A stretch of 53,332 nt of DNA from Spirilliplanes yamanashiensis (GCF_016863475.1 NZ_BOOY01000021.1:1-53332), one strand, 5' to 3'; counted from the stretch's first letter, positions 26,260 to 36,958 are shown. The notes: a model not told the origin generated them from the sequence alone. Translations and numbers: made by a program.

Positions 26260-27813
26260 GTGACCCAGCCCGCCACCACCATCGACCTGGTCGACACCGA
26301 CCCCGCCGAGCTGCCCGTCGACGCCGTCGTGATCGGCCTGCACTCCGCCGGCCCCGACGGCGGCGAGCCGCTGATCGCCTCCGGCGCGGAGAGCGTGACC
26401 GCCGCCTTCGACGGGCGGCTGACGTCGACGCTGGTGCTGCTCGGCGCCACGGGCGCGGCCGGCGAGGTGACGAAGCTCGCCACCCTGGGCACCGTGACCG
26501 CCCCGCTCGTGGTGGCGGTCGGCCTGGGCGCCGAGCCGACCGGTGCCGCGCCCGCGCCCGAGGTGCTGCGCCGGGCGGCCGGCACGGCGGTGCGCGCGCT
26601 CGCCGGCAGCGCCACGGTGGCGCTGGCGCTGCCGCTGCCCGACGACGAGGCCGCGCCGGACGCCGTGCGCGCCGTGGCCGAGGGCGCGCTGCTGGGCGCG
26701 TACCGGTTCGCCGGCTACAAGACCAAGCCGCAGCCGGGCCGCCGCTCCCCCGTCGGCGCGGTGCGGGTGGTCGTGCCGGACGCCGCCGACGCCGCGGTCG
26801 CCGCCGAGGCCCGCCGGGCGCCGGTGGTGGCCGCGGCGGTCGCCCGCACCCGCGACTGGGTCAACACCGCCCCGAACGAGCTGCGCCCGCCCGCGTTCGC
26901 CGACGCGGTGGCCGCCGCGGCGACGGAGGCCGGCCTGGAGGTCGAGGTCCTCGACTTCGAGGCGCTGCAGGCCGGCGGGTACGGCGGCATCGTCGCCGTC
27001 GGGCAGGGCTCGGAGGCCAAGCCGCGGTTCGTGCGCCTGGCGTACACGCCGGAGGCCGCCGCCGAGGGCGCCAAGCGGGTCGCGCTGGTCGGCAAGGGCA
27101 TCACGTTCGACACCGGCGGCATCAGCATCAAGCCCGCGCAGGGCATGTGGGAGATGAAGTCGGACATGGCCGGGGCGGCCGCCGTGGCCGCCACGATGCT
27201 GGCCGTTGCCGCGCTCAAGCCGGCGGTGCCGGTCACCGGCTACCTGTGCATCGCCGAGAACATGCCGTCCGGGTCGGCGTACCGGCCGGGCGACGTCATC
27301 ACCATGTTCGGCGGCAAGCGCGTCGAGGTGCTCAACACCGACGCCGAGGGCCGCATGGTGCTCGCCGACGGCATCGGGCGGGCGTGCGCGGACGGCTGCG
27401 ACTACCTGTTCGAGACGTCGACGCTGACCGGCGGGCAGGTCGTCGCGCTGGGCAAGCGCATCGCCGGCGTCATGGGCACCCCCGAGGTGTGCGAGCGGGT
27501 CAAGGCGGCCGGCGAGGCCGTCGGCGAGCCGGCGTGGCCGATGCCGCTGCCGGACGACGTGCGCAAGGGCATGGACTCCGACATCGCCGACATCACGCAG
27601 GTGGCGCAGGGCATGGACCGCGGCGGGCACATGCTGCAGGGCGGGCTGTTCCTGCGCGAGTTCGTGGCCGAGGGCGTCGGCTGGGCGCACATCGACATCG
27701 CCGGGCCGTCGTACCACTCGGGCGAGCCCACCGGCTACTGGAGCAAGGGCGGCACGGGCGTGCCGGTGCGCACCCTGCTGGCGCTGGTCGACGACGTGGC
27801 GGCCAACGGCTGA
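26260..27813 (+). CDS. pepA: leucyl aminopeptidase, M17 family
   Basis: A 517-residue dizinc aminopeptidase that removes N-terminal residues from peptides in the cytosol. The C-terminal catalytic domain has the M17 signatures [14 protein letters not shown], the lysine/aspartate segment [10 protein letters not shown] and [12 protein letters not shown]. The N-terminal third is the usual regulatory macro-like domain. GTG 26260 is preceded by GCGGAG; TAGCAT at 26170-26175 is a possible -10 giving a leader of about 80 bases. The same gene lies near gcvT in mycobacteria. Confidence 0.95.
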   Translation: MTQPATTIDLVDTDPAELPVDAVVIGLHSAGPDGGEPLIASGAESVTAAFDGRLTSTLVLLGATGAAGEVTKLATLGTVTAPLVVAVGLGAEPTGAAPAPEVLRRAAGTAVRALAGSATVALALPLPDDEAAPDAVRAVAEGALLGAYRFAGYKTKPQPGRRSPVGAVRVVVPDAADAAVAAEARRAPVVAAAVARTRDWVNTAPNELRPPAFADAVAAAATEAGLEVEVLDFEALQAGGYGGIVAVGQGSEAKPRFVRLAYTPEAAAEGAKRVALVGKGITFDTGGISIKPAQGMWEMKSDMAGAAAVAATMLAVAALKPAVPVTGYLCIAENMPSGSAYRPGDVITMFGGKRVEVLNTDAEGRMVLADGIGRACADGCDYLFETSTLTGGQVVALGKRIAGVMGTPEVCERVKAAGEAVGEPAWPMPLPDDVRKGMDSDIADITQVAQGMDRGGHMLQGGLFLREFVAEGVGWAHIDIAGPSYHSGEPTGYWSKGGTGVPVRTLLALVDDVAANG

Positions 27814-27876
27814 CCGTGCGCGGGGCGCGGCCCTTTCGGGCATCCCCGACGGGGCCGCACCCCTTAACGTGTCGAC

Positions 27877-28842
27877 ATGACTCGATCTCTGGGCCGCCTC
27901 GCCCGGCTGGCGGGGGCGGCGCTGCTCGCCGCCGTCGCCGCCGTCGTCCTGCCCGCCGCACCCGCCCAGGCCGCCACCGGTGACTTCCGCAAGGACAGCG
28001 TCTGGGACACCGGCTACATCGGCACCATCACCGTCCGCAACGACCTGCCGTGGGCCGTCACCACCTGGCGGGTCGACCTGGAGCTGGCCGCGCCCACCAC
28101 GATCAGCAGCGCGTGGAACGCCACGATGACCCGCTCGGGCACCCGGTACGTGTTCACCCCGCCGAGCTGGGCGGCGCCGCTGCCGGCCCGCTCGACCACG
28201 AGCTTCAGCTTCGTCGCCGCGGGCCGGGGCGAGCCGGTGGACTGCCGGGTCGACGGCGCGGCCTGCGGCGGCACTGCACCAACCCGCGACGTCGTCCCGC
28301 CGGGCGCACCGGCGAACTTCCGGATGGACTTCACCGGCCCGGGCACGGTCACGTACTCGTGGGACGCGCCCGCCGACGCCGACGTGGCCGGTTACCACGT
28401 CTTCCAGAACGGCCGCCTGGTGGCGACCACGACCGAGACCAGCCGCACCACCCCCGTGCCGCCGCCGATGGTCATGCTGGACGCGGTCCGGGCGTTCGAC
28501 GCCGCGGGCAACCTGTCGCCGCTGGTGTACCGCGGCGGCCCGGGCGGCGACCCGGTCCCGCCGAGCGTGCCGGCGCAGCCGCGCATCAACGGCGGCGGCG
28601 GGTCCGCCTGGTTCCAGGTCAGCTGGGCCGAGTCGACCGACAACGTGCAGGTCGCGGGCTACGAGGTGCGGCTGAACGGCACCGTGATCACGTCCGTGGC
28701 AGGCACGACGGCCTACGTGCCGTACCGCGGCTTCGGCACCTACCAGGTGACGATCCGCGCCTTCGACGCCTCGGGCAACTTCTCCGGGCCGGCCTGGACC
28801 GGCATCGCGGTGGACCCGCCGCCGCCGCTGCCGGCCCGCTGA
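27877..28842 (+). CDS. secreted CBM2-like plus fibronectin type III protein
   Basis: A 321-residue secreted protein. The signal peptide ends near Ala-Gln-Ala at about residue 32. Residues about 33-127 ([24 protein letters not shown]) resemble a family 2 carbohydrate-binding module. Two fibronectin type III-like domains follow (about 146-225 and 235-312), each ending in AFDASGN/AFDAAGN-type strands. No catalytic domain is present, so it probably binds polysaccharide outside the cell. TAACGT ends 6 nt before ATG 27877, indicating a leaderless start. Confidence 0.78.
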   Translation: MTRSLGRLARLAGAALLAAVAAVVLPAAPAQAATGDFRKDSVWDTGYIGTITVRNDLPWAVTTWRVDLELAAPTTISSAWNATMTRSGTRYVFTPPSWAAPLPARSTTSFSFVAAGRGEPVDCRVDGAACGGTAPTRDVVPPGAPANFRMDFTGPGTVTYSWDAPADADVAGYHVFQNGRLVATTTETSRTTPVPPPMVMLDAVRAFDAAGNLSPLVYRGGPGGDPVPPSVPAQPRINGGGGSAWFQVSWAESTDNVQVAGYEVRLNGTVITSVAGTTAYVPYRGFGTYQVTIRAFDASGNFSGPAWTGIAVDPPPPLPAR

Positions 28843-28864
28843 CCCGCGCGGACGCCGCCCCGGC

Positions 28865-29191
28865 TCAGACCGAGTCGGGGCGGCGCTTGCGCCGTTCGTT
28901 GTAGTCGCGCATCCGCTGCGGGTAGCCCATCAGGCGCACGTCGTACACCGGGATGGCGAGCTTGTGGGCGAAGCGGCGGGCGCTCTCCTCGGAGTCGACG
29001 CGCCGGCGGGTCCACTCGCCGTCGTGGGCGATGAGCAGCACGGTCGTCTCGGTGACGGTGGTCTTCGGCTCGATGAACGCCTCGACGCCACGCCGGGACC
29101 GGACAAACTCCGCGAGATGCTCGATGTCGGCACGATTCGCCGGGCGGCCACCCGGACCGGATGCGGCTTTGCGCCGTCGGAACCACGCCAC
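28865..29191 (-). CDS. conserved actinobacterial hypothetical protein
   Basis: A 108-residue basic protein beginning VAWFRRRKA. The middle ([18 protein letters not shown], then [20 protein letters not shown]) looks like an alternating beta/alpha fold, and the tail [12 protein letters not shown] is strongly basic. GTG 29191 is chosen because GGGAGG lies at normal spacing. It is divergent from lpdA. No catalytic motif is visible and I assign no function. Confidence 0.7.
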   Translation of the reverse strand: MAWFRRRKAASGPGGRPANRADIEHLAEFVRSRRGVEAFIEPKTTVTETTVLLIAHDGEWTRRRVDSEESARRFAHKLAIPVYDVRLMGYPQRMRDYNERRKRRPDSV

Positions 29192-29380
29192 CGGGCGTCT
29201 CCCCCTCCCACCGTCACGCTCGACTGCGGCAAGGGTACGCGGCGCCGCTGTGCTGATCTCGTGTCGTTGGGCACCTCGGTGCGCCAAGGGGTTCCACAAG
29301 TGACAAGATGGCCGGGACAGCTGTGTGACCGTTTCCGCGGTGCAACCCACCCGGAGGCGAACGCGACCCGGGAGTGTGTT

Positions 29381-30769
29381 GTGAGCCAGCCGGACGGCGG
29401 AACCTTCGACGTAGTCATCCTCGGCGCCGGCAGCGGTGGTTACGCCGCGGCCCTGCGCGCCGCGCAGCTGGACCTGTCGGTGGCGCTGATCGACAAGGCC
29501 GAGCTCGGCGGCACCTGCCTGCACCGCGGGTGCATCCCCACCAAGGCGCTGCTGCACGCCGCCGAGGTGGCGGACCAGACCCGCGAGAGCGAGCAGTTCG
29601 GCGTCAAGGCCGACCTGGTCGGCATCGACATGGCCGGCGTCAACGCCTACAAGGACGGCGTCGTCGCCCGGCTGTACAAGGGCCTGCAGGGCCTGCTCAA
29701 GCAGCCGAAGATCACCGTGGTGCAGGGCGCCGGCAAGCTGGTCGCCAAGGACGCCGTCGAGGTCGACGGCAAGCGCTACGTGGGCCGCAACGTCGTGCTG
29801 GCCTCCGGCTCCTACTCGCGCAGCCTGCCCGGCCTCGAGGTCGACGGCAAGCGGGTCATCACCAGCGATCACGCGCTCAAGCTCGACCACGTGCCGAGCA
29901 GCGCGATCGTGCTGGGCGGCGGCGTCATCGGCTGCGAGTTCGCCAGCGTGTGGCGCTCGTTCGGCGCCGACGTGACGATCCTGGAGGCGCTGCCCCGGCT
30001 CGTCGCGGCCGAGGACGAGGAGATCTCGAAGGCCGTCGAGCGGGCGTTCCGCAAGCGGAAGATCAACTTCAAGGTCGGCAAGCCGTTCGAGAAGGTCGAG
30101 CTGACCGACAACGGCGTGCGCGCCACCATCCAGGGCGGCGAGACCGTCGAGGCCGAGATCCTGCTGGTCGCCGTCGGCCGCGGCCCGACGACCAAGGACC
30201 TGGGCTACGAGGAGCAGGGCGTCACGCTCGACCGCGGCTTCGTCATCACCAACGAGCGCCTGCACACCGGCGTCGGCAACATCTACGCCGTCGGCGACAT
30301 CGTGCCCGGCCTGCAGCTGGCCCACCGCGGCTTCCAGCAGGGCATCTTCGTCGCCGAGGAGATCGCCGGGCTCAACCCCGCGGTCATCGACGAGGCGGGC
30401 ATCCCCCGGGTCACCTACTCCGACCCCGAGGTGGCCTCCGTCGGCCTCACCGAGGCGAAGGCCAAGGAGCAGTACGGCGCCGACAAGGTCTCGACGTACA
30501 ACTACAACCTCGGCGGCAACGGCAAGTCGCAGATCCTCAAGACCGCCGGCTTCATCAAGCTGGTGCGGGTCGAGGACGGCCCGGTCGTCGGCGTCCACAT
30601 GGTCGGCGCCCGCGTCGGCGAGCTCATCGGCGAGGCCCAGCTGATCTACAACTGGGAGGCCTACCCCGCCGAGGTCGCCCAGCTCGTGCACGCGCACCCG
30701 ACGCAGAACGAGGCCCTCGGCGAGGCCCACCTGGCCCTGGCCGGCAAGCCGCTGCACGCGCACGCCTGA
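29381..30769 (+). CDS. lpdA: dihydrolipoyl dehydrogenase (E3)
   Basis: A 462-residue flavoprotein that reoxidises dihydrolipoyl groups of 2-oxoacid dehydrogenase and glycine cleavage complexes using NAD+. The FAD site is [14 protein letters not shown], the redox-active disulfide is in [17 protein letters not shown], the NAD site is [13 protein letters not shown] and the active-site His/Glu pair is in [16 protein letters not shown] 29381 has GGGAG 6 bases upstream. The lipoylated E2 gene follows after 41 bases, and lipB/lipA lie 6-8 kb downstream. Confidence 0.96.
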   Translation: MSQPDGGTFDVVILGAGSGGYAAALRAAQLDLSVALIDKAELGGTCLHRGCIPTKALLHAAEVADQTRESEQFGVKADLVGIDMAGVNAYKDGVVARLYKGLQGLLKQPKITVVQGAGKLVAKDAVEVDGKRYVGRNVVLASGSYSRSLPGLEVDGKRVITSDHALKLDHVPSSAIVLGGGVIGCEFASVWRSFGADVTILEALPRLVAAEDEEISKAVERAFRKRKINFKVGKPFEKVELTDNGVRATIQGGETVEAEILLVAVGRGPTTKDLGYEEQGVTLDRGFVITNERLHTGVGNIYAVGDIVPGLQLAHRGFQQGIFVAEEIAGLNPAVIDEAGIPRVTYSDPEVASVGLTEAKAKEQYGADKVSTYNYNLGGNGKSQILKTAGFIKLVRVEDGPVVGVHMVGARVGELIGEAQLIYNWEAYPAEVAQLVHAHPTQNEALGEAHLALAGKPLHAHA

Positions 30770-30810
30770 TCGCTTCCACCGTTCACTCGGCAACGAAGGA
30801 GTTCGAAGAC

Positions 30811-32673
30811 ATGCCGGTATCGGTCACCATGCCGCGGCTCGGTGAGAGTGTCACCGAGGGCACCGTCACCCGCTGGCTCAAGCAGGAGGGCGAGCGGGTC
30901 GAGGCGGACGAGCCGCTGCTGGAGGTGTCGACCGACAAGGTCGACACCGAGATCCCGTCGCCGGCCGCCGGCGTGCTGTCGCGCATCGTCGTGGGCGAGG
31001 ACGAGACGGCCGAGGTCGGCAGCGAGCTCGCGGTGATCGCCGGCGAGGGCGAGGACGCGGGTTCCGCGCCCGCCCCGGAGCAGAAGCAGCAGGAGTCGCA
31101 GCCCGAGCCCGAGTCGCAGCCCGAGCCCGAGCCGCCCGCGCCCACCCAGCCGTCGACCGAGAAGCCGGTCGAGGAGGAGCAGCCCGCGCCGCAGGCCGCC
31201 CAGCAGTCCTCCGGCGGGTCCGCCGAGGGCACCGCGGTGAAGATGCCGGCGCTCGGCGAGAGCGTCACCGAGGGCACCGTCACCCGCTGGCTCAAGCAGG
31301 TCGGCGACTCGATCGAGGTCGACGAGCCGCTGCTCGAGGTGTCCACCGACAAGGTCGACACCGAGATCCCGTCGCCGGTGGCCGGCACCGTCCTCGAGAT
31401 CAAGGTCCAGGAGGACGAGACGGCGGACGTCGGCGCCGAGCTGGCGATCATCGGCTCGGCCGACGCGGCCCCGGCCGCGGCGCCCGCCCCGGAGCAGCCG
31501 AAGCCGCAGGCCGAGGCCCCGAAGCAGGAGGCCCCGAAGCAGGAGGAGGCGCCCAAGGTCGAGTCGGCGCCGGCTCCCGCCCCGCGCCAGGCCACCGAGC
31601 TGGGCGAGTCGTACGCCGGCCCGGCCCCCGAGGTCGAGCAGGGCAGGCCCGCCCCGGCGGAGCCGCCGGCGCCCGCGGCGGCGCCCGCGCCCGAGGCCGT
31701 GCAGCAGAACGGCGGCGCCGACGACGCCGGCTACGTGACGCCGCTGGTGCGCAAGCTCGCCGCCGACAAGGGCGTCGACCTGTCGTCGGTCACCGGCACC
31801 GGTGTCGGCGGCCGCATCCGCAAGCAGGACGTGCTGGAGGCCGCCGAGAAGGCCGCCGCGGCGAAGGCCGCCCCGGCCCCGGCGGCGGCGTCCGCGGCGT
31901 CCGAGGCGGCGCCCGCCGCCAAGCCGAAGCCGGCCCCGAGCCCGCTGCGCGGCCGCACGGAGAAGCTGACCCGCATCCGCGCCACGATCGCCCGGCGCAT
32001 GGTCGAGTCGCTGCAGGTCTCCGCGCAGCTCACCACGGTCGTCGAGGTCGACGTCACCCGCATCTCCCGGCTGCGCAACGAGGCCAAGGCGGCGTTCGTG
32101 GCCAAGCACGGCGTGAAGCTGTCCTTCCTGCCGTTCTTCGCCCTGGCCGCGGTCGAGGCGCTGCGCGAGCACCCGGTGGTCAACTCCTCGATCGACCAGG
32201 AGGCCGGCACCGTCACGTACCACGACGGCGAGCACCTGGGCATCGCGGTGGACACCCCCAAGGGCCTGGTCGTGCCGGTCATCAAGGACGCGGGCGACCT
32301 CAACCTGGCGGGCCTGGCCAAGCGGATCGCCGACGTGGCGGAGCGCACCCGCAGCAACAAGATCAGCCCGGACGAGCTGTCGGGCGGCACGTTCACGCTG
32401 ACCAACACCGGCAGCCGCGGCGCGCTGTTCGACACGCCGATCATCAACCAGCCGCAGGTCGGCATCCTCGGCACCGGCTCGGTGGTCAAGCGCGCCGTGG
32501 TCGTGGACGACCCGAACCTGGGCGAGCTGATCCTGCCGCGCTCGATGGTCTACCTGGCCCTGTCGTACGACCACCGGATCGTTGACGGCGCCGACGCGGC
32601 CCGCTTCCTGGTCACCATCAAGGAGCGGCTCGAGGGCGGTCACTTCGAGGGCGAGCTGGGCCTCAGCGCGTGA
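30811..32673 (+). CDS. sucB: dihydrolipoamide acyltransferase (E2), two lipoyl domains
   Basis: A 620-residue E2 core protein. Two lipoyl domains (about 1-78 and 144-215) each present the lipoylated lysine in [14 protein letters not shown], and their coding sequences are nearly identical over the first 50-60 bases. Pro/Glu/Ala-rich linkers separate them. The E3-binding domain is at about 307-347 ([19 protein letters not shown]) and the catalytic domain at about 375-620 ends with [16 protein letters not shown]. It is the equivalent of mycobacterial DlaT, which serves the pyruvate complex, so succinyl versus acetyl specificity is not settled. Confidence 0.92.
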   Translation: MPVSVTMPRLGESVTEGTVTRWLKQEGERVEADEPLLEVSTDKVDTEIPSPAAGVLSRIVVGEDETAEVGSELAVIAGEGEDAGSAPAPEQKQQESQPEPESQPEPEPPAPTQPSTEKPVEEEQPAPQAAQQSSGGSAEGTAVKMPALGESVTEGTVTRWLKQVGDSIEVDEPLLEVSTDKVDTEIPSPVAGTVLEIKVQEDETADVGAELAIIGSADAAPAAAPAPEQPKPQAEAPKQEAPKQEEAPKVESAPAPAPRQATELGESYAGPAPEVEQGRPAPAEPPAPAAAPAPEAVQQNGGADDAGYVTPLVRKLAADKGVDLSSVTGTGVGGRIRKQDVLEAAEKAAAAKAAPAPAAASAASEAAPAAKPKPAPSPLRGRTEKLTRIRATIARRMVESLQVSAQLTTVVEVDVTRISRLRNEAKAAFVAKHGVKLSFLPFFALAAVEALREHPVVNSSIDQEAGTVTYHDGEHLGIAVDTPKGLVVPVIKDAGDLNLAGLAKRIADVAERTRSNKISPDELSGGTFTLTNTGSRGALFDTPIINQPQVGILGTGSVVKRAVVVDDPNLGELILPRSMVYLALSYDHRIVDGADAARFLVTIKERLEGGHFEGELGLSA

Positions 32674-32700
32674 ATCGACGCGCGTGACGCGGTTGTGACG

Positions 32701-32728
32701 AAGGCGCCCGGCTCCGGCCGGGCGCCTT
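32701..32728 (+). terminator. terminator after sucB
   Basis: AAGGCGCCCGGC (32701-32712) pairs with GCCGGGCGCCTT (32717-32728) around a 4-base loop, with a T following, 28 bases after the sucB stop. Confidence 0.85.
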
Positions 32729-32765
32729 TCGCATGCCGGCCCGCGTGGCGGGGAATGATGGGGGC

Positions 32766-33665
32766 ATGCGGATCATCGTGGCCGGCGCGTCCGGCTTCCT
32801 CGGCATCCCCCTGGTCGAGCGGCTGCGGGCCGAGGGCCACGAGGTGACGCGCCTCGTGCGCCGCAAGCCGGCCGCCCCCGACGAGCTGGGCTGGAACCCG
32901 GCGGCGGGCCACCTGGACCCGGCGCGGGTGCAGGGCGCGGACGCGGTCGTCAACATCGGCGGCGCCGGCGTGGGCGACAAGCGCTGGACGCCCGGCTACA
33001 AGGACGAGATCCGCACCAGCCGGGTCGAGCCGACCACGCTGCTGGCCACGACGATCGCGCAGTTGCCGCCGGAGCAGCGCCCGCGGGTGTTCCTGCAGGG
33101 CTCGGCGGTCGGCTGGTACGGCGACACGGGCGACACCCCGGTCGAGGAGGACGCGCCCGCGGGCGCCGGCTTCCTCGCCGACGTGTGCCGGGTGTGGGAG
33201 GCGGCGGTGCGCCCGGCGGAGGACGCGGGGGTGCGGGTGGCGCTGCTGCGCACCGGCCTGCCGCTGGACGCCAAGGGCGGCCTGCTCAAGCCGCAGCTGT
33301 TGCCGTTCAAGCTGGGCGTGGGCGGCAAGCTGGGCAGCGGCCGGCAGTGGGTGCCGTGGATCTCGCTGGAGGACTGGGTGTCCGCGGTGGTGTTCGTGCT
33401 GGAGCGCGACGACATCCACGGCCCGGTGAACCTGGTCGGCCCGGAGCCGGTGCGCAACGCCCGGTTCACCGAGGCGTTCGCGGGGCGGCTGCACCGCCCG
33501 GCGATCATGCCGATCCCGGGCGTGGGGCTGCGGGTGCTGCTGGGCGAGTTCGCGGGCGAGGCCCTGCGCAGCCAGCGGGTGCGCCCGGGCGTGCTGAGCC
33601 GGGCCGGGTTCACGTGGCGGCACACGACGGTCGAGGAGGCGCTGGGGGCGGCCCTGGCGGGCTGA
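32766..33665 (+). CDS. TIGR01777 family NAD(P)-dependent epimerase
   Basis: A 299-residue extended short-chain dehydrogenase-fold protein. The nucleotide-binding motif is GASGFLGIPLVERL at the N-terminus. Family markers include NIGGAGVGDKRW, LQGSAVGWYGDTGD, VPWISLEDWVSAV and the C-terminal EALRSQRVRP region. These proteins are called sugar-nucleotide epimerases or SulA-like, but the reaction is not established. It lies between the E2 gene and lipB as in mycobacteria (Rv2216). Confidence 0.9.
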   Translation: MRIIVAGASGFLGIPLVERLRAEGHEVTRLVRRKPAAPDELGWNPAAGHLDPARVQGADAVVNIGGAGVGDKRWTPGYKDEIRTSRVEPTTLLATTIAQLPPEQRPRVFLQGSAVGWYGDTGDTPVEEDAPAGAGFLADVCRVWEAAVRPAEDAGVRVALLRTGLPLDAKGGLLKPQLLPFKLGVGGKLGSGRQWVPWISLEDWVSAVVFVLERDDIHGPVNLVGPEPVRNARFTEAFAGRLHRPAIMPIPGVGLRVLLGEFAGEALRSQRVRPGVLSRAGFTWRHTTVEEALGAALAG

Positions 33666-33684
33666 GCCACCCCCGGTCCCCGCG

Positions 33685-34068
33685 TCAGCAGTCGCGCAGC
33701 TCCGGCGACTGGTTGAGCAGCTGGTTGCGCGGCGAGACGAACCGCCGGTAGGTGTCGCCGCCGACCTCGGACAGCGGGAACGCGGCCACCCGGTGGCAGT
33801 TCTGGAAGGCGAGCTTCACGCCGAAGTGCCGCTCCAGGCCGCCGCGGATGGCGTCGCTGGCCAGCGCCCGCAGCAGCTGGCCGCGCTCGGCCTCGGTGGG
33901 CGGGGGCTCGGCGTGGTCCGCGAACGGCGCGGCGACCCGCCCGGCCACGTCGGAGACGACCTGCCAGGCGTACGGCAGGGAGCGGCGCACGCAGTCGACG
34001 AACTCGGCGTCGCCGACGTCGCCGGCCTCGGCCTTGGCGAGCAGTGCGGTGGGGACGTCCAGGGACAT
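33685..34068 (-). CDS. SCO5389-family protein
   Basis: A 127-residue protein matching the actinobacterial SCO5389 family, as recalled from Streptomyces: MSLDVPTALLAKAEAGDVG at the start, CVRRSLPYAWQ, LLRALASDAIRGGLERHFGV, and the invariant C-terminus NQLLNQSPELRDC. It is soluble and mainly helical, with conserved Cys, His and Asp that could bind metal, though no motif proves it. It starts 4 bases after the stop of a MinD/ParA-type ATPase gene, so the two form an operon. Function unknown. Confidence 0.8.
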   Translation of the reverse strand: MSLDVPTALLAKAEAGDVGDAEFVDCVRRSLPYAWQVVSDVAGRVAAPFADHAEPPPTEAERGQLLRALASDAIRGGLERHFGVKLAFQNCHRVAAFPLSEVGGDTYRRFVSPRNQLLNQSPELRDC

Positions 34069-34072
34069 GGGT

Positions 34073-35020
34073 CTACCTTCCGGTGAGCGTGAACTCTGGG
34101 TCGATCTGGCGGGTCAGGTCCTCGCCGGCCTTGGCGCTGGCCCAGGCGGCGGCGTTGCGGCGGTGGAACTCGGCGGCCTGGTCGAGGTAGCGCCGCCAGT
34201 CCTTGACGGCGGCGTCGGCGGCGCCGCGCAGCACCTCCAGGGCGGCCCGGTTGGCCGGCTCCAGCGCGCCGAGCGGCTGGGCGCCGCTGCGCTCGCCCGC
34301 CCGGACCCAGCCGGAGCGGCCGAGGCAGGTGAGCAGGTCGGCGCCGACGTGCTCGCGCAGGAACGCCTCGTCGGCGGAGTTCTCGACCTTGTTGCCGACG
34401 ACGTGCACGGCGACGCCGTGGTCGCGGGCGTAGCCGACGTACTGGCGGTAGACGCCGACGCTGCGCCGGGTGGGCTCGCAGACCAGGAACGTGGCGTCGA
34501 ACCGGGTGAACAGGCCGGACGCGAACGAGTCGGCGCCGGCGGTCATGTCGACGACGACGTACTCGCCGGGGCCGTCGACGAGGTGGTTGAGCAGCAGCTC
34601 GACGGCGCCGACCTTGGAGTGGTAGCAGGCGACGCCCAGGTCGGACGTGGCGAACGGGCCGGTGACGGCGAGCCGGACGCCGCCGACGGTGCGCACGAGC
34701 CGGTCGTACAGCGGGTTGGGCGTGGTGACGCCGACCAGCCGGGAGCCGCGGCCCGGCGGCGTGGTCTTGACCATGGCGGCGGCGGAGCCGATGCGCGGGT
34801 TGTCGCCGCGCAGGTACTCCTTGATCTCGCTCAGGTGGTCGCCGAGGGCGGGCAGGAGCACGGCCTCGTCCTCGGTGGCGCCGAGCGCGGCGGCGAGGTG
34901 CTGGTTGATGTCGGCGTCGACGGCCAGCAGCGGCGCGCCGTCCGCGGCCAGGTGGCGGGCGAAGAGGGCGGCGAGCGTGGTCTTGCCGCTGCCGCCCTTC
35001 CCGACGAAGGCGATTTTCAT
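34073..35020 (-). CDS. ParA/MinD/CooC-type P-loop ATPase
   Basis: A 315-residue deviant-Walker ATPase. The P-loop is GKGGSGKTTLAALFARHLA at residues about 7-25. AVDADINQHLAAALG and YVVVDMTAGADSF complete the SIMIBI-type site, and VGNKVEN is the guanine/adenine-site loop. The pattern is like CooC or ParA, proteins that load metal or position cargo. No parB or parS-like partner is present; its operon partner is the SCO5389-family gene. A promoter with a Fur/Zur-like palindrome overlaps its start, which suggests metal control. Confidence 0.85.
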   Translation of the reverse strand: MKIAFVGKGGSGKTTLAALFARHLAADGAPLLAVDADINQHLAAALGATEDEAVLLPALGDHLSEIKEYLRGDNPRIGSAAAMVKTTPPGRGSRLVGVTTPNPLYDRLVRTVGGVRLAVTGPFATSDLGVACYHSKVGAVELLLNHLVDGPGEYVVVDMTAGADSFASGLFTRFDATFLVCEPTRRSVGVYRQYVGYARDHGVAVHVVGNKVENSADEAFLREHVGADLLTCLGRSGWVRAGERSGAQPLGALEPANRAALEVLRGAADAAVKDWRRYLDQAAEFHRRNAAAWASAKAGEDLTRQIDPEFTLTGR

Positions 35021-35022
35021 GG

Positions 35023-35056
35023 TGCAATTGGTAGTCATTTTCAATAGCTGGGTCAA
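35023..35056 (-). promoter_or_regulatory. promoter with Fur/Zur-like imperfect palindrome
   Basis: On the minus strand, TTGACC (35056-35051), a 17-base spacer and TACCAA (35033-35028) lie 7 nt before the ATPase ATG. Across spacer and -10 runs a 21-base element (35043-35023) of the form TGnAAnTG-N5-CAnTTnCA. Its symmetry and A/T-rich core recall actinobacterial Zur boxes; binding is untested. Confidence 0.5.
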
Positions 35057-35116
35057 GCCACGGCGTGTCGCCGCCGCCGTGGGCGACCACCGCCCGCGCT
35101 TGGTAGCCTGCCGCCC

Positions 35117-36958
35117 GTGACCGCAGTCGCCCCCGCCGAAGCGCAGCCGAGCGAACCGGCGGCCGTCGACCGCCCCGCCACCCGGCCGTGGCGGCGCCGC
35201 CTGCCCGTCGACGCCGCGATGGCGCTGGGCTCGCTCGCCCTCGCCCTGTGGATCACCCACGACATCTGGGCCGACCCGGTCAACCACACCATCGGCAACA
35301 ACTCCGGCGACCACGCCTTCTTCGAGTGGCTGCTCGGCTACGGCAGCTGGGTCGTCACCCACGGCGCCGACCCGTTCTACGCCGACGTGCTCAACAACCC
35401 GCTCGGCGTCAACCTGGCCGTCAACACGTCGATCACCGTGTACGCGCTCGCGTTCGCCCCGATCACCATGGCGTTCGGGCCGTCGGTGTCGTTCGTCGCG
35501 ATCCTCACGCTCAACCTCGCCTGCGGCGCGTTCGCCTGGTACTGGCTGCTCACCCGGCACATCGCCGTGCACCCCGCCGCGGCCGTGCTGGCCGGGCTGT
35601 TCGGCGGTTTCGCGCCCGGCTACATCTCGCACGCCAACGGCCACCTCAACTGGAGCGCCGCCTGGGTCGCGCCCGTCCTGCTGTGCCGGGTCCTCACCCT
35701 GCGCACGCCCGGCCGGTGGCTGCGCAACGGCCTGATCCTCGGCGTGCTGGTCGCGATCGCGTTCTCCGTCGCCGCCGAGGGGCTGTTCTTCACCGCGCTC
35801 GCCTGCGGGGTGTTCCTCGGCACCTGGGCGCTGCACCCGGCCGGCCGGGCCGAGGCCCGCGCCGCCCTGCCCACCCTGCTCGCCGCGCTCGGCGTCGCCG
35901 CCGTCACGGCCGCGGCGCTGCTGGCGTACCCGCTGTGGCTGCACTTCGCCGGGCCGCAGTCGTTCAAGGGCACCGGGTTCCGGCAGTCCGTGCACGCCGA
36001 GGACCTGCTCGCCTACGTCGCCTGGCCCGCCCGGTCGCTCGCCGGGGCGTTCGGCATGGCCGGCGACTTCGCCCCCAACCCGACCGAGGAGACGTCGTTC
36101 TTCGGCCTGCCGCTCGTGCTGGTCGTCATCGGCGCGCTGGTGCTGCTGCGCCGCGGCGCGACGCCCGGCCGCCGGGCCACGCTGACCGCCCTGGCCGTCA
36201 CCGCCGGGCTGTTCACGCTGCTGTCGTTCGGCCCCCGGGTCAAGCTCGGCAACGAGGTCACCGACATCCCGCTGCCGTACGCGCTGCTCGGCAAGGTCCC
36301 GCTGTTCGACGCCGCCCTGCCGGCCCGGCTCGCGCTCGTCGTCACCGGCGTCGTCACCGTCGTGCTGGGACTGCTCGCCCACCGGCTCATCGCCGACCCG
36401 CCGAAGGCCTGGGCCCGGGTGGCCGGCGCGGCCGCCCTCGTGCTCGCGCTGCTGCCGATCGCGCCCATCCCCCTGCTGTACGCCCAGCGCGCGCCCGTCC
36501 CGCAGTTCATCACCGAGGGCACGTGGCGCCGGTACGTCGCCGACGGCACCGCCCTCGCCCCGCTGCCGCTGACCTCCGACGACTTCCCCGACGGCCAGCG
36601 CTGGCAGGCCATCGCGCTCGCCGACGCCGGCCGCCGGGAGGCCTTCCACCTGCCCGCGGGCTACTTCCTCGGCCCCGGCGGGCGCGACGAGAAGGGCCGC
36701 ATCGGCGCGCCCGAGCGGCCGACGACCGTCGTGTTCGGCCGGGCCGCCAAGACCGGCCGGGTGCCGGCCATCACCAACGGGCACCGGGCCAACGCCCGCG
36801 CCGACCTGGCGTACTGGAACGTCAGCACGGTGATCCTCGCCGACCAGGTCAGCGGCGCGTTCTACCCGGTGAACCACGGCGCCGTCTTCGAGACCGCCAC
36901 CCTGCTCTGGGGACCGCCTACCCGGGTGCAGGACGTGTGGCTCTGGAACGTGGCGTGA
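35117..36958 (+). CDS. polytopic membrane protein, GT-C glycosyltransferase-like
   Basis: A 613-residue membrane protein with about 11 transmembrane segments and a soluble C-terminal region after about residue 465. The first loop has the acidic GNNSGDHAFFEWLLGYG motif near residue 60, typical in position for the catalytic Asp of GT-C-fold polyprenyl-linked glycosyltransferases. NPLGVNLAVNTS and a later ANGHLNWSAAW segment are conserved-looking. A role in cell-envelope sugar transfer is an inference. TAGCCT ends 7 nt before GTG 35117. lipB follows after 41 bases with its own promoter-like hexamer. Confidence 0.72.
   Translation: MTAVAPAEAQPSEPAAVDRPATRPWRRRLPVDAAMALGSLALALWITHDIWADPVNHTIGNNSGDHAFFEWLLGYGSWVVTHGADPFYADVLNNPLGVNLAVNTSITVYALAFAPITMAFGPSVSFVAILTLNLACGAFAWYWLLTRHIAVHPAAAVLAGLFGGFAPGYISHANGHLNWSAAWVAPVLLCRVLTLRTPGRWLRNGLILGVLVAIAFSVAAEGLFFTALACGVFLGTWALHPAGRAEARAALPTLLAALGVAAVTAAALLAYPLWLHFAGPQSFKGTGFRQSVHAEDLLAYVAWPARSLAGAFGMAGDFAPNPTEETSFFGLPLVLVVIGALVLLRRGATPGRRATLTALAVTAGLFTLLSFGPRVKLGNEVTDIPLPYALLGKVPLFDAALPARLALVVTGVVTVVLGLLAHRLIADPPKAWARVAGAAALVLALLPIAPIPLLYAQRAPVPQFITEGTWRRYVADGTALAPLPLTSDDFPDGQRWQAIALADAGRREAFHLPAGYFLGPGGRDEKGRIGAPERPTTVVFGRAAKTGRVPAITNGHRANARADLAYWNVSTVILADQVSGAFYPVNHGAVFETATLLWGPPTRVQDVWLWNVA

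Noticed and set aside
31240-31300. Near-identical direct repeat with 30829-30888
   Set aside because: Explained by the two homologous lipoyl domains of the E2 gene rather than by a mobile or regulatory repeat.
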